64,000 nucleotides of DNA from Mesaphorura yosii. Lineage: Eukaryota; Arthropoda; Collembola; Poduromorpha; Tullbergiidae. Location of the stretch: assembly GCA_009869945.1 (NCBI GenBank), contig WIXG01000062.1, positions 124,001 to 188,000 on the forward strand. Reading direction: 5' to 3'. A model generated the notes under the pieces. The model was not told where the DNA came from. It saw only the letters and a program-made list of their open reading frames with translations, and searched no databases. Below, one piece after another: positions 19,333-30,445 of the stretch. Positions within the stretch are counted from its first letter, which is position 1; each line of letters begins with the position of its first letter. The position numbers were made by a program, and so were the translations under genes.

Positions 19333-22300
19333 GTAAAAATCGTGAGCCGTTTTCGGTCTCAGTAGTTAACAGTCAGCACGCGCATTCCATCGACACCTGC
19401 TCAAAATCTTTATACGCTCAAAACCTGCAATCGCAAATGTGCGACAGAAAATGGAATATTCCGTTTACTGATTTTTTCCCCGTCAAAATTTTTTTATTAA
19501 GTTTTGTGCTGCCATGCGCGTGCGTTCGTGGTCGAGTGCGAGTCCGCGATTTTTTGGCTTGCATGCCAACTTTTATCATACCCTCTTTGATATTGTCACC
19601 ATCTTCACGTAGAAATCCGAAATTTTACACGTAGACTTTTTATCGCAACTCAGTTCGGTTCGGCGATTCGCAACACTTGCAGGAGGGATAAATAATGAGT
19701 GACATTTCATATTACAACTTCCGTCTTACTCGTTAATTCTTTCCACTTTTCACGTAAGCTATAAAGTATGCACAACCTGCAGGGCGCGGGCAGCCAGCAG
19801 CTGCTCGCCTGACGTCTTAAGCGTGGTCCATTGTTGTGCCTCGTTTGCCCTAAAATCCGGTCCATAATCTGTACGGAATAATTACCATTCCCGAGCACAT
19901 GAGATTTACTATGAAAGATTAAAGTGCAGAACAGAACCTGCTTCCTATTGAACTCATGCACATTGCAATGCACTGGGCAAACGTCGATTACGATCACGCG
20001 GGTTCTGGTTCTTAGTTTTGGTCTGGGCTGACTAATTTGCCAGGTCCGAAAGGAAATGAGTGGCTGGAATACGTCAGATTTATTACATGCATCAAAAATA
20101 GTGGAGAATGGCAGATAATTACTACATTTAAACCGGTGAGTCATTCCTGAACTCGTGCTAGCGCTGGTGCGGCGCTACGCCTGCGCTTGTGTCTGCATTT
20201 CGACTTAACTTGACATTGACTAACTTTTCATTGCACACTGCCCTAATTAGATCAAAAGAACTGACTTTCCATGTACACAATTAATATTGAGATATGAGTG
20301 CGTAGTGCATGAGTTTCTGTATCCTTCAACACAACGACACTCATGCCATGTGCCATGCCACATAAACATTCCGAAGGGGTTCTGCCTGTTCTGGGACTGC
20401 ATGGTCGTAAAATGACACATTATTATAAGCATAGACAGCCCGTCAAAGCGTCCCCACCAAAAATTTCTGCACAGCAGATGCGCATTTAAATATACACCAG
20501 GCCAGTCGGCTAAGCTAAGCACGAAGCATCAGTAGCAGTTCTTGCCCTGCCCTAAACAGGTGTTCCTGCTCACACTCTCTATTTTTGTCAGAAAAGTACG
20601 CGTGCAACGAATTAAATGTGTTATTATTGGTTTTTACGTAAAAATCCACCCGAAAAGAGCAGAGGGACATGCACGAATGCAACAAAGGCATAGGGCAGGA
20701 AAATATTTGCATCGCAAGTTAATTCGCTACGCCGAGTATGTAAAAGGCGAAGGCATGAATGTGTGTGACGTTCGTATCATGATGAAATCCATGCCTGATT
20801 GCAGTCACTGCAGTGAGTTGACGAACGAAATGACCGTTAAATAGATTAAGTTTCACGGCTTTAGTGGGGCTTTGGAGTGATTGTCAAGCGAATTGTCAAC
20901 AATCGTGAAAGTATTCATTACACTTATGTATTGCAAGCGAGCATGTAATGAATATCACGCACAATGACGAAAGATTGCGATTGGGCAGAACAATGAGAGC
21001 ACCAAACTAGGGGCATACGCAAAGCCTAGCCGGAATGATTACGAAATATTACGAATTGTAGAAGCCAAAGCCAAAGCAAAGCAGACCAGAAGAAGGAAGC
21101 TGAACACTTGTCCGAGACTAAAATTATGAATGGCAATTGCTAACACATATTTTGAGGACTAATCGCGAGCAAGAGCGCGACTCGGAGTAATAGCAATAAA
21201 GCACGACACAAAAGGTGTTGCATTATTCATGTTGCTGCACTGTGATCTGCTGTCATGTTAGTGTCACCAACCTCCCAGTCAAACGTATTACTAAATTTAC
21301 TCCATTAGGAGCTTGCACGACCCCATTCAATTTGTATAAATGCCTAACTTATGGCCTTAAGAATTTGGAACGACGTGAACAAATTCGCATAATTGTGTGT
21401 TGTGCTGTAGCTTGCACATGTGCAATGTGCAATGCAACCCATAACAAATGGAGTTCCCTTCTCATCTTATGACTTATGACGGAAAAAATGAAGCCCCCGA
21501 CTAGTTTAAACTTATGAAGGTTTTCATATTTGGATAAGCCAATCAGAGAGCTGGAAACGTTATGAAGTTCATAAAGATTAAGTATAAGATTTTATGTACT
21601 TATACGAATATGAGGGGGGGTCGTGAAAACACTTACTGCTTGTGTTCCTGAATGAAATTTTTCATAAAGCATAACGCACAGCAGAGCGGTGGAAGCTTAT
21701 TAAGTCCAGTAGCAACATTTCCAAGTGCTGACGAAAAAGACCATGTAGAAGAAGCAGAAATAATCCTCTTTTCCCGTAAAAGTTTGTCCTGCAAGCTCAG
21801 CTTGGACGAACATTACGTAATATTTGTGATATTTACGAGTTCACTGGCTCAAGTTCGAGATAATCTTTAATGAATGACATTCTGCGCTGCGCTGAGATCC
21901 GGATCGGCTCTTACATGACAGGACGCGTGGCTCTGGCGGCAAGTCGTGGATTCATTCATTCAGTTGATGCCCTGCGTGCGTGCTTGACAGAATATGAAGA
22001 CACATGTCAAAATATGAGCGAAGAAGCTTCATCTCAAGTAGAACAAGCTTACAGATCAAGCAATCTTGCGTAAAATTATCATGATCGTCTTGCCCACGGT
22101 CATTAGCTTTCGTCCTATCAACCGTGGTCTTGTCCATCGTGCTGCGATTGCACTTAATTAACTAATCCATCCGCAAGACGTTCACAAAAGGTCGTTCGTT
22201 TTGCGGCGTAATTAACACCTGACATAATGCATTTTTTCACCCCAAACCAAGCACATGCAATGCATTGGGATCGGTTGAAGTGGGTGAAGAATCGAATGTA

Positions 22301-24508
22301 ACGAGAGAACTGAGAAACAGGTTGTGGTTCTGCCATTTCAGCGAGACATTAAATATGAATTATAAAACTGCGGCTGGTCGGGTCGAAAAGAAGATTCTCA
22401 ACTCACAATCATGCTAATGACCAAGTGACCAAAAGACAAGAGCCATTACATTACGCTCAACATGTCTGTAATTATTTTGATATATTGCGAAAAATGAATT
22501 TATGCGGATCATGCCACGCCGCGCGATGCGACGAGACGGGGTCATGTTTGGACGAGTCGACGCAACCTGTGAAAAATGCTGCCAAACACCGACTCGACAT
22601 TCAACTTTACATCGTCGCCGGCACCGTCTGCTGCGAGTGTCAATCCGAGTGCAACTAAACATTAATCTTGCATTTGAATGATTTTTGGAATTATTAATGA
22701 GGTCCGGTTTCGTATTTCTTCATCTTGGTTTCAAAGTCTTGATCTTTGAGTCTTGCCGTCCACAGTCCGTTTGCAAATGCACACCGCACCGCCAAGGCGC
22801 ATTCTTTTCGGCTTGGTTTTAACTCGTTTTTGTTTTAATACTAATAAAGCCTTATTAAGGAAAACTCTTTTCTCGCCTGCTCTGCGCCTGCGTTCGCGTC
22901 CGACTCGACTGACATTTCACACTTTTCAAATTATAAATCTTGAGCCTGTCAATGTACTTTTATGTAAATTGTGAATCAAGTTGTAGTGCTCTTTGAACCT
23001 GTGCCGTTGCCGATGGTCGTTGTTCTTGAACCTGTCGCTTTTAATTAAATAACATGTTTAACATTTTCCTTTACCGTGCACGTTCCTAACGATCATTACA
23101 CATTACAAGCTCATTTTACAAGATCTGCCTTTACGTTTTTGCACGTGTACTTGTTCACCGCTTGCAATAATGATGTTACGACGTGAATTAATGAATGGTG
23201 AAGTGATCTCGATCCAGAGATGAGCACCAGAACAAGACGTCAATTCGAAGTGCGCGAGAAAACACGCAAGATCATTATCCTCACACTCACTCCATGTGCC
23301 ATTGTAATTGTGATGGTATTCTGAACTGAATTGAACTTGTTTCATGCTCCTTTCTAGCAACAAGTGCCATGCCACGCCACAGTAAAGGTCAAACTCATCA
23401 TTCACATTGCAAATTCGCAGTCGCGGTGAAAATGAATTCGCATTCGCGCTGTGTTCTGTAATTGCAAGATGCCAATATGAAAAATGGATTTGTAACAATT
23501 CACGTTCGCATTCGAGCAACAAGACAATAAACTAACTTTCCTAAAATGGGAGTTTTACAACCAACCTGCCATGCCGTGGCGTGCTGTGAACCGTAAAAAG
23601 CTTGTTTGAGAACTGTAAATATCCACAAAAGCGCAGGAGACGTGCAAACTGTTGACCATCGCCGTTAAAAGCGAGCATAATCCATAAGCCAATAAAATTC
23701 AATGTGAATTTTTGTAAACCAAATTATTGTTATGATTATGATTATTGTTATTGACTTGACGAACAAGTTTTGACGAGCGCACAGAAATAATGACTTATTT
23801 TTTTGACTTTTGACCGGTCCATCATAAAACGGCCGTGCTTGCGGAATGTCTTCGGTTGTTGTCAACTCGAGAGAACATGGACATTGTAATTTGTAACTTG
23901 CGCCTTGAGAAGGAGCGCTTTTCAGCATTTCTCGTTTTGGCTTCACACAGCGTGACAGATTAAGATTGGATAGAGTTACAGGATCATATCACAGGAGTAT
24001 GCTGGCCTCTGGTAACTCAATAATTACAATTACGGCACCTCTTTAGACCCATCGCGCTGCCACAATTGGAATAAATATAAATGTTACAGGTATGAAAATA
24101 TTTTCAGTCATCCACTCATCCACACAATCACAATGTCGAAATAATGATCATGATCATTCCTTTGATGCTCCAACTCGACTGGAAGGACCCACATACGTGG
24201 CCGAATGATAAAGTGTTATCCTTATTACCATAATCTCCAGAATCTCACAATAATCGTAATACAGCTTTAAGCTGTCGTTGTAGTGGGCAGAATACTGTTA
24301 TGTTGCTCAGGACGAGTGAAGGCGAAGGCAAGGCCGGCAGACACAGACACAATTTTATGGACGATGATTATTCTAACGAGAACCCGCACGAAGACCACCT
24401 TCTGTGCTCACTCTGAAGAAAAATTGTTTCTGGACCTGTTTCATAAAACGAACCTGTTTGCTGCTCCAGAGATTAGATAAATCATTCTCACCTAAGCCTT
24501 TATGTGGA

Positions 24509-24736
24509 TTATAATGAAAACACTTGACGCAAACTCAGTGATGTGACGGCGGCTTCTTGAACAATCTCCTTACCGTTGAAGATGGTCAGGAACTCACGGA
24601 TTCCACCGTAACATTGTCTCCACATTCTCTGCTTGAACTTTGATCTTTCATCTGCCAAGAATTTGTAAACTATTTTGGGGACGAAAGAATCAACATTCTG
24701 AAAGTTGGGAGATGGCAAGCCACAAGAACGACACAT
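24509..24736 (-). CDS. Possible short open frame or isolated exon, unknown
   Basis: A 75-codon frame from an ATG at 24736 reads MCRSCGLPSPNFQNVDSFVP, then KIVYKFLADERSKFKQRM. Its composition is more protein-like than nearby open frames. A good acceptor (CTCCCAACTTTCAG) lies before the NVDSF part and a good donor (ACG|GTAAGG) after TIFN, so it could instead be one internal exon of about 130 bp. No adjoining exon was found on either side and no family is recognised. It may be a chance frame or a decayed gene. Confidence 0.2.
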   Translation of the reverse strand: MCRSCGLPSPNFQNVDSFVPKIVYKFLADERSKFKQRMWRQCYGGIREFLTIFNGKEIVQEAAVTSLSLRQVFSL

Positions 24737-25865
24737 GTTTGGAAATATTTGAGATTAAAATCAAATGCGGGTCCAAAATTCCAGCTGTGAGCCTTAATCA
24801 GCCGTGGATAGGGTCAAGATTCCTTGTTTAACGTGGGAATTCACTTTTCAGCAGTCAAATGCAGTGCAATGTAATTCATTTGCGAGACTCCATCAGACGC
24901 CAGACTTTCACTTGTTCTTTTGTTCTGCGATCAAAAATGAATCTTATGTAATCCAATCTTTCTTGAATTTGGAATAGAATGAAAGCCCAGAAGCATTTCC
25001 ACCGAGTCTACGCGTCAAAATAATCGAAAACCAAGTTTTTAGTTTTTTAAGTTTTCACTTTTAAGAGTTTTGTTGAATGAAAAGACCTTTTTAATTTTCG
25101 TATGGTTCATGAAGGGATTTGGTAGCTTCCGTTTCTTGGAGCTCTTACACAATGCAATACTTTAATACTCATTGTTCAAACAAATACAGGTCAAGGATTG
25201 AAGTATGCACTCAAGACTACGAGAAGATCGCATTACCAATCAACCTTCTTATTCTTGTGGAAATGGAATACAATGAGGCATTAAGTAGCTTGAATTACAT
25301 TCGTTCCTTCGCTAGGACCGAGACGCTGACGGATTGCAGTAAAGAACAGCTTGACTGAACGATTTCTTCACTTACGTAAACAAAACAGGACGCGACGCGA
25401 CGCTGCTCCGGACCGAAGTGCGTTATGGCCATGCACTGCCAGGCGGTTGGCAGACAATAATGAATAAAAAGGTAAAGGATGTGCAGAGCAAATACGAGCT
25501 CACACAACAGCAAATATAGCTCGAAAACTGAAGAATATGTAATATGATCCAACCGATAGCCTGTTTGGGGCTATTTTCTAAACCATGACCATGATCTTCA
25601 CGAATATCAATTGCCAGTACGTTTGTGGGTGATTTCCACAATTTAGCTACGACGGTCAGCTCGAAACGAATGCAGCTTTTGGCATACTGTGACTGTGACG
25701 TGCGTGCCTCGTTTTCGATTCGAAGTTGGACTTGGTGTCGGTTGACTCAGTGACCAGATTTGGCATTTGAGCAACTACTAGTTAACGTTTTGACTTGATT
25801 GTCTTGTGGTTTATTAAATAGGGACATGAATAATTGTATGTATTGTAAGTGCTTCAGTATTTAAG

Positions 25866-26189
25866 ATGACATTCTTAACACTGATTCTTTGTGCTATCAC
25901 TTTGTTGGCCCTTCATTTGGAGCTGGCAGCCACGAGTCGCGCTGGAGCTAAAGTTGGCGAAGAGCCACAATCTGCAATGACTGGCCCAGGAATACTGGTG
26001 CTAGTGGATTGGATCGCGTTTGTGCTCATGGGTGCACCACTTCTGTTCTTTCCATTTATGAAGTGGTATAAAAGTTATGCGAAATATGAAGCCATCTCGA
26101 TCTCGTGCTGCCGAGGCCGGTTAAGAGAAGACAAGCCTTCAAAATTATTCACTTGCTCGATTCAGGCAACCAGTTACAGTAGCATATAA
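25866..26189 (+). CDS. Small hypothetical membrane protein
   Basis: A single-exon frame of 107 residues. An N-terminal hydrophobic segment (MTFLTLILCAITLLALHLEL) looks like a signal peptide with possible cleavage after ATSRA. A second hydrophobic span (about 46-68, ILVLVDWIAFVLMGAPLLFF) precedes a basic, cysteine-containing cytosolic-looking tail with YKSYAKYEAIS and SCCRGRLREDK. An AATAAA follows 112 bases past the stop. I recognise no family. It stands alone in a desert, more than 10 kb from other genes. The two-helix architecture and poly(A) signal argue for a real gene; lack of any homologue known to me is the main doubt. Confidence 0.45.
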   Translation: MTFLTLILCAITLLALHLELAATSRAGAKVGEEPQSAMTGPGILVLVDWIAFVLMGAPLLFFPFMKWYKSYAKYEAISISCCRGRLREDKPSKLFTCSIQATSYSSI

Positions 26190-26300
26190 GGTAGATAGGA
26201 TACAGCTTGTAATATCCATTTGTGATTATTATTATAAGCCAGATAGTGTGTAATAACCTCAGAAGTATAACAGTTCAATCGATCCGTTTCGTTAGCGTTG

Positions 26301-26306
26301 AATAAA
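26301..26306 (+). terminator. poly(A) signal after the small membrane-protein frame
   Basis: AATAAA about 112 bases downstream of the stop of the 107-residue frame. Confidence 0.35.
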
Positions 26307-29300
26307 TCCGATAGTCGGAAGTCCGATATGTGTTCCACTAATATGTGTTCAATATCCTCTTAAATTAAGACCACATTGTCATTTTGTCATCGGGTTGTTT
26401 GTCCATGAATTGTTTCTGGCTGAGTAGAAACATGAATACCGGAACTTGAACACCTTTTTGCGTGACTTGTGTCTGTATTCGGTTCGGCAAAGCAGCCCGT
26501 GCTCGTATTCGAAGTCTGTTCCTTCCTGGATTTTAACCTGCTTCCTCTACACCTCCTGCTCTTTTGCTTCCTCAATTTAATATTTCATAACGCAGGCGGA
26601 TACTCGTGCTTTACCCTTTCTACGTGCAGCGCACATGCCAGTTGTTTAAAAGGGAAGAAACGCGTGATTCGTTCCTTCTTTCAGAGACATCAACGTGAGG
26701 GATTGAATCAGTTAACAAAATAGCAGCAGTTTACGTTAGCAGGTGTAATAATTGTCCCTTCCTACCACTGCCTTGGCTCTTGGCTGTGGCTGTCCTCTGC
26801 CCTGCCCTACCCTGCCCGGCACGGGCACTGAAGGCATTATTATTAGATTTAAAGTACTTGTTCTCGTGAAAAGTGAAATTTGAATGGGGAATTGTGAGTA
26901 ATGAAATATAGATTATACTTACACAGGCACGAAAGGAAAATTACGGTTAAGGAATCACTCACACATATCTAATGATCCTATCTTCCAGCAGGTCACCGTC
27001 AAAACACAACAAAAGGGTATAATACTGGCACTTGTGTCGCGACGCGTCCTTCTGCGTGCGCTCCGTTCTCGTAATAAATATGTTAGTATTCGTTGCAGAA
27101 CCAAATGAGACTCAATTAATCATGGCTTAAAGCTTAGCTGCGTCCTGCAATGCAATGCAACTGGAGACTTTCTTCATTTTTGTCGCGTTGCTGTTGCGTA
27201 CGTACGAATTTGATCCTTTCCACAATGTCGTTTACATTTAATAACATTAAGTAATATGACATGCCACACAAGTCGACTCGGTTCGGTTCGAGTCGATCAT
27301 CTTTGAACTCTTCTCTTCTGCTCTGCCAGAAACTCAAGGCAAGGCAAACGTTTTTTAATAATCTCAGTCCCATCCTACGACCGTGTAAACAAAGCCACGA
27401 TGCCAAGAATCGGTAGTTTCTCAGCGCATGCCTGAGTACATGCTGAGAATTCTCCAACGAGAAGATTGTATCTGCTACAGACTCCAAGTTGATGCGCAGT
27501 ACCTGCATACATCTTGACCTGTCCATCATTTCCAGGCTCATCGTAGCTGCGAAGAATTCTTATAAGCTGGGACTGGGTTGGCAGTCTTGACTCGGCCAAG
27601 GCGAGCCGGGCCAGTTGGTCATTTTGGACGCAAATGCTTAACACGCGGGAATGTCGACTGAATACCACCAGCCAACACCGCACCGGATATAATACAAATG
27701 TTATCTGTCCAGAAATAGGAACAACTTGCACATACTTGCTTGTACCCACAAGCACGAGCAGGCATTGGCACCTGTCATCTGGGTGCGTCGTGCGTGGAAG
27801 CCAAGTTGGGGCAGCAGCGGCCGCGGCTGCTTGTTTTCCTATTCGTTCTGAAAGTGCACGGCACAAGTGAAACTTCCCGTTCCGGTGTTTTTGTATCTTA
27901 GTCCGGAGAGCAGTTGTTCTTTGTCACGGTTTGGTGCCCAAATCGATCTTATGATCCTAATGATGATAATACGCGCGCCGCGCCGCCGAGCACACAACAA
28001 TGCAAGCCAATGAGCCGCGGTGCCACTGCTTCCCAAAATGCAAAAACTGACATTCTGACCATAAGACTTTAATTCTGTAAACACTTCCGATACACTACAA
28101 TTATAAGCTGGCACGACATGCTGCCGCTACGTTGTTTCTTTCCGTTTTAATTTTTGCTTCCTTTCAGGATGCACGATGCTCATACCTGTTTAAATATTTA
28201 GTCGATAATGGCTTGCTTTAAAAGGCATACGGCAGAAATTGTCCGTTGGATCATTTCATTTCTTGTGGTCTTGCTGACTCCCTGTTTGTTAATTTAAACT
28301 TTAAAGACCTGGCTGTCGTGTTTTCTGCTGGTGCTCAGTTAAGTAGTAGAGAATTGACAAAATTTAACTGGGCAACACCGCAGTGTACGAAAATGAGTAA
28401 CGAAATACGATAAATATGGACAAATCAGCGAGGAAGCCGTTAATTTACTTTCATTTTCGTGTACTTACGTTATAAACTTGGTGAAGGTTTCATGTGTTTC
28501 TTGTGGCATCAAAGCGTGGATGTGGTTCTTAAAGTCACTAATTCTTGTGAGCATATGATACTTTGGAGTTCACGTCGTAAAATGAATAGCACAAGTGTGA
28601 ACTATTAAAAGGCATGCGACATAATTTGAGAACAATAAGTTAATGATGACTCGCGTTTGGCTGTGTGGCGCTGACATTTGCATTTACGTTTTATTGCCTG
28701 CTTACTGCGTCTGCAGCAGAACGACCAGATCAGAGGCTGCTTCTTCCCCTTCTTATCTTTGAAAATGCAGCGCAGCACATAAAATTTTTATGAGTTTGAG
28801 ACTTGAGTCGAGTTTGGGCTCGAGCGAGCAAAGAGTCCAGGGCACAGACAAAATTTACAGCTTGTCACTTGCGTTTTATGCCAATTAGAGCCGTACTGCC
28901 TGTAAATGGAGAATCCGATCGACTTTAATTACCGACAATGAATTTACACTGCACACATGGGCATACAATGAACTCGGAGACGATGGACACGTTATTTGTC
29001 GACGAGCACAGCATTTAATCAAGCTCATGATTCATGAATGATGATGGCACGGTTCGTGACCCACGTCTGTCTCGATGACAAAACAAGGACTCCACCCAAA
29101 ACTCATACAAATGCAATGCCCAGTGCACGCTTGCCTAAATGCTCTTGCTCTGCAACTGCAAAGTGAATGGCGAGGCGAGCGACCCGTTATCAATTTCTAA
29201 ACACATAATTCGTGTATGATATTATTTATGACATCAAGTCATGTGAAAACACACTTTCTCTTGCCCATTACCTACTTTATACGCGTACTTTTTTTATATG

Positions 29301-29716
29301 TGTGCTCAATTATAATAAGACCAACTCGGCGAGTCAACCTAACCAGGCATTGTAATCATCATCAGGTTGTAATATGCCACATCATCGCCCACCACTTCGG
29401 GTTCGTCCCCATCCGTTACCAGCCTAATGACACGAACGACACGAAGTCAACGGCAATATCAACGACAGGGCCAGCCGTGCCGTGTTCCATGTCCTGTCCT
29501 GTCAAAATCCCATTTGACTTGATCATGCCCGGGCGATGGGAATATTACTGATTAGGTCAGGTACGAAAATGATCCGTCAAGTAAGTAACCAGAATGGAAT
29601 AATCTACCGGTGCTCTGTGTCAGGAGGGTGAGATTAGGGTAGTGACTTTATTTAAATGAAGGAATTTAGAATGAGAGCACTTTGCAACTATTCTAATCAT
29701 AAGTGCAAAAATTAGA

Positions 29717-29788
29717 TACTCACACTGGGAGTTGAAGCCCAGATCTCATACATTGGCCGCGAGCGCGATATCATTACACCATGCGAGT
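29717..29788 (-). pseudogene. tRNA-like sequence (tRNA pseudogene or SINE head)
   Basis: Read on the minus strand, 72 bases begin ACTCGCA and end TGTGAGT, forming a complete 7-bp acceptor stem with one G-T pair. An A-box-like TGGTGTAATGATATCGCG follows, and a T-arm CTGGG...CCCAG. The B-box region is GGCTTCAACTCC, one base longer than GGTTCAACTCC. The anticodon stem does not form properly, so it is not a working tRNA. The element may continue downstream on the minus strand as a SINE body, but no second copy is in the window to compare. Confidence 0.5.
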
Positions 29789-30386
29789 ACCAGGTTAACT
29801 CCTGCATCCATTTAAGGTCTCCTTCTCTCGCTCCCTTCTATTCCTTTACTTTACTCTACTAGTCTCTATCTAACATCTACAAGAAATGACACAAAGGAGG
29901 AAGGAAGTGTCCAAATGTCGTGCGTGATTATGCGAACCACCGCCGAACCAATCTTCCAAGTCCTCGCCTTGCCGCTGCGACGCGACGCGAGGATGACTCA
30001 CAGGGCGCAATGTCCTTGTTGACATGATTGCACGGAAGACGAATAGGAAGAGCATTATGGCTGCATTTAATAATTTGAAATGTAATCTAATCGTGACGGA
30101 AGGTGCACGTCGGTCGGGGATGAGTTAATGTTGGTAATGGACAGATCAGATGACACTTTTAATCAGGCAGAACGCTAGTGCGTCTGTGCTGTATCAGGTC
30201 GTTATGGGAGATGCGGACGTGGTGTTCAATGAAAAGAATTCCTTCCAGGTTGAAGTCGGAGTGAACATCGGGTTTCACGATTTTGGAGAATTGATAGGGA
30301 TTAGCGTTTGACAAGTGATAATGTTGATGAACTTGCCACAGAGCTGATAAGAAGCCTTGACTCGCTATCCTGAAGTTCGCTCAAGG

Positions 30387-30445
30387 CGAAATAAACTTTA
30401 TTAGAGCTCTTTCTAGAGAAGAGCTCGATAATAAAGTTTATTTCG
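30387..30445. repeat. 59-base hairpin with a 25-bp stem
   Basis: CGAAATAAACTTTATTA (30387-30403) pairs perfectly with TAATAAAGTTTATTTCG (30429-30445). Inside, GAGCTCTT pairs with AAGAGCTC around a 7-base loop, with a two-base GA bulge on the right side. The flanks are unrelated. Size and shape would suit a microRNA-like precursor or a foldback element; AATAAA words inside the arms are incidental. Confidence 0.8.

Larger units (their letters stand above)
15001..25865. other. Gene desert, left part
   Basis: I see no recognisable protein gene. The DNA is rich in words such as TTGCATTGCA and CACTGCACTGC and has a strong palindrome at 19281-19332 and a weak open frame at 24509-24736. No transposon coding domain, rRNA or intact tRNA is visible. 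It is likely intergenic or regulatory DNA. Confidence 0.5.
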
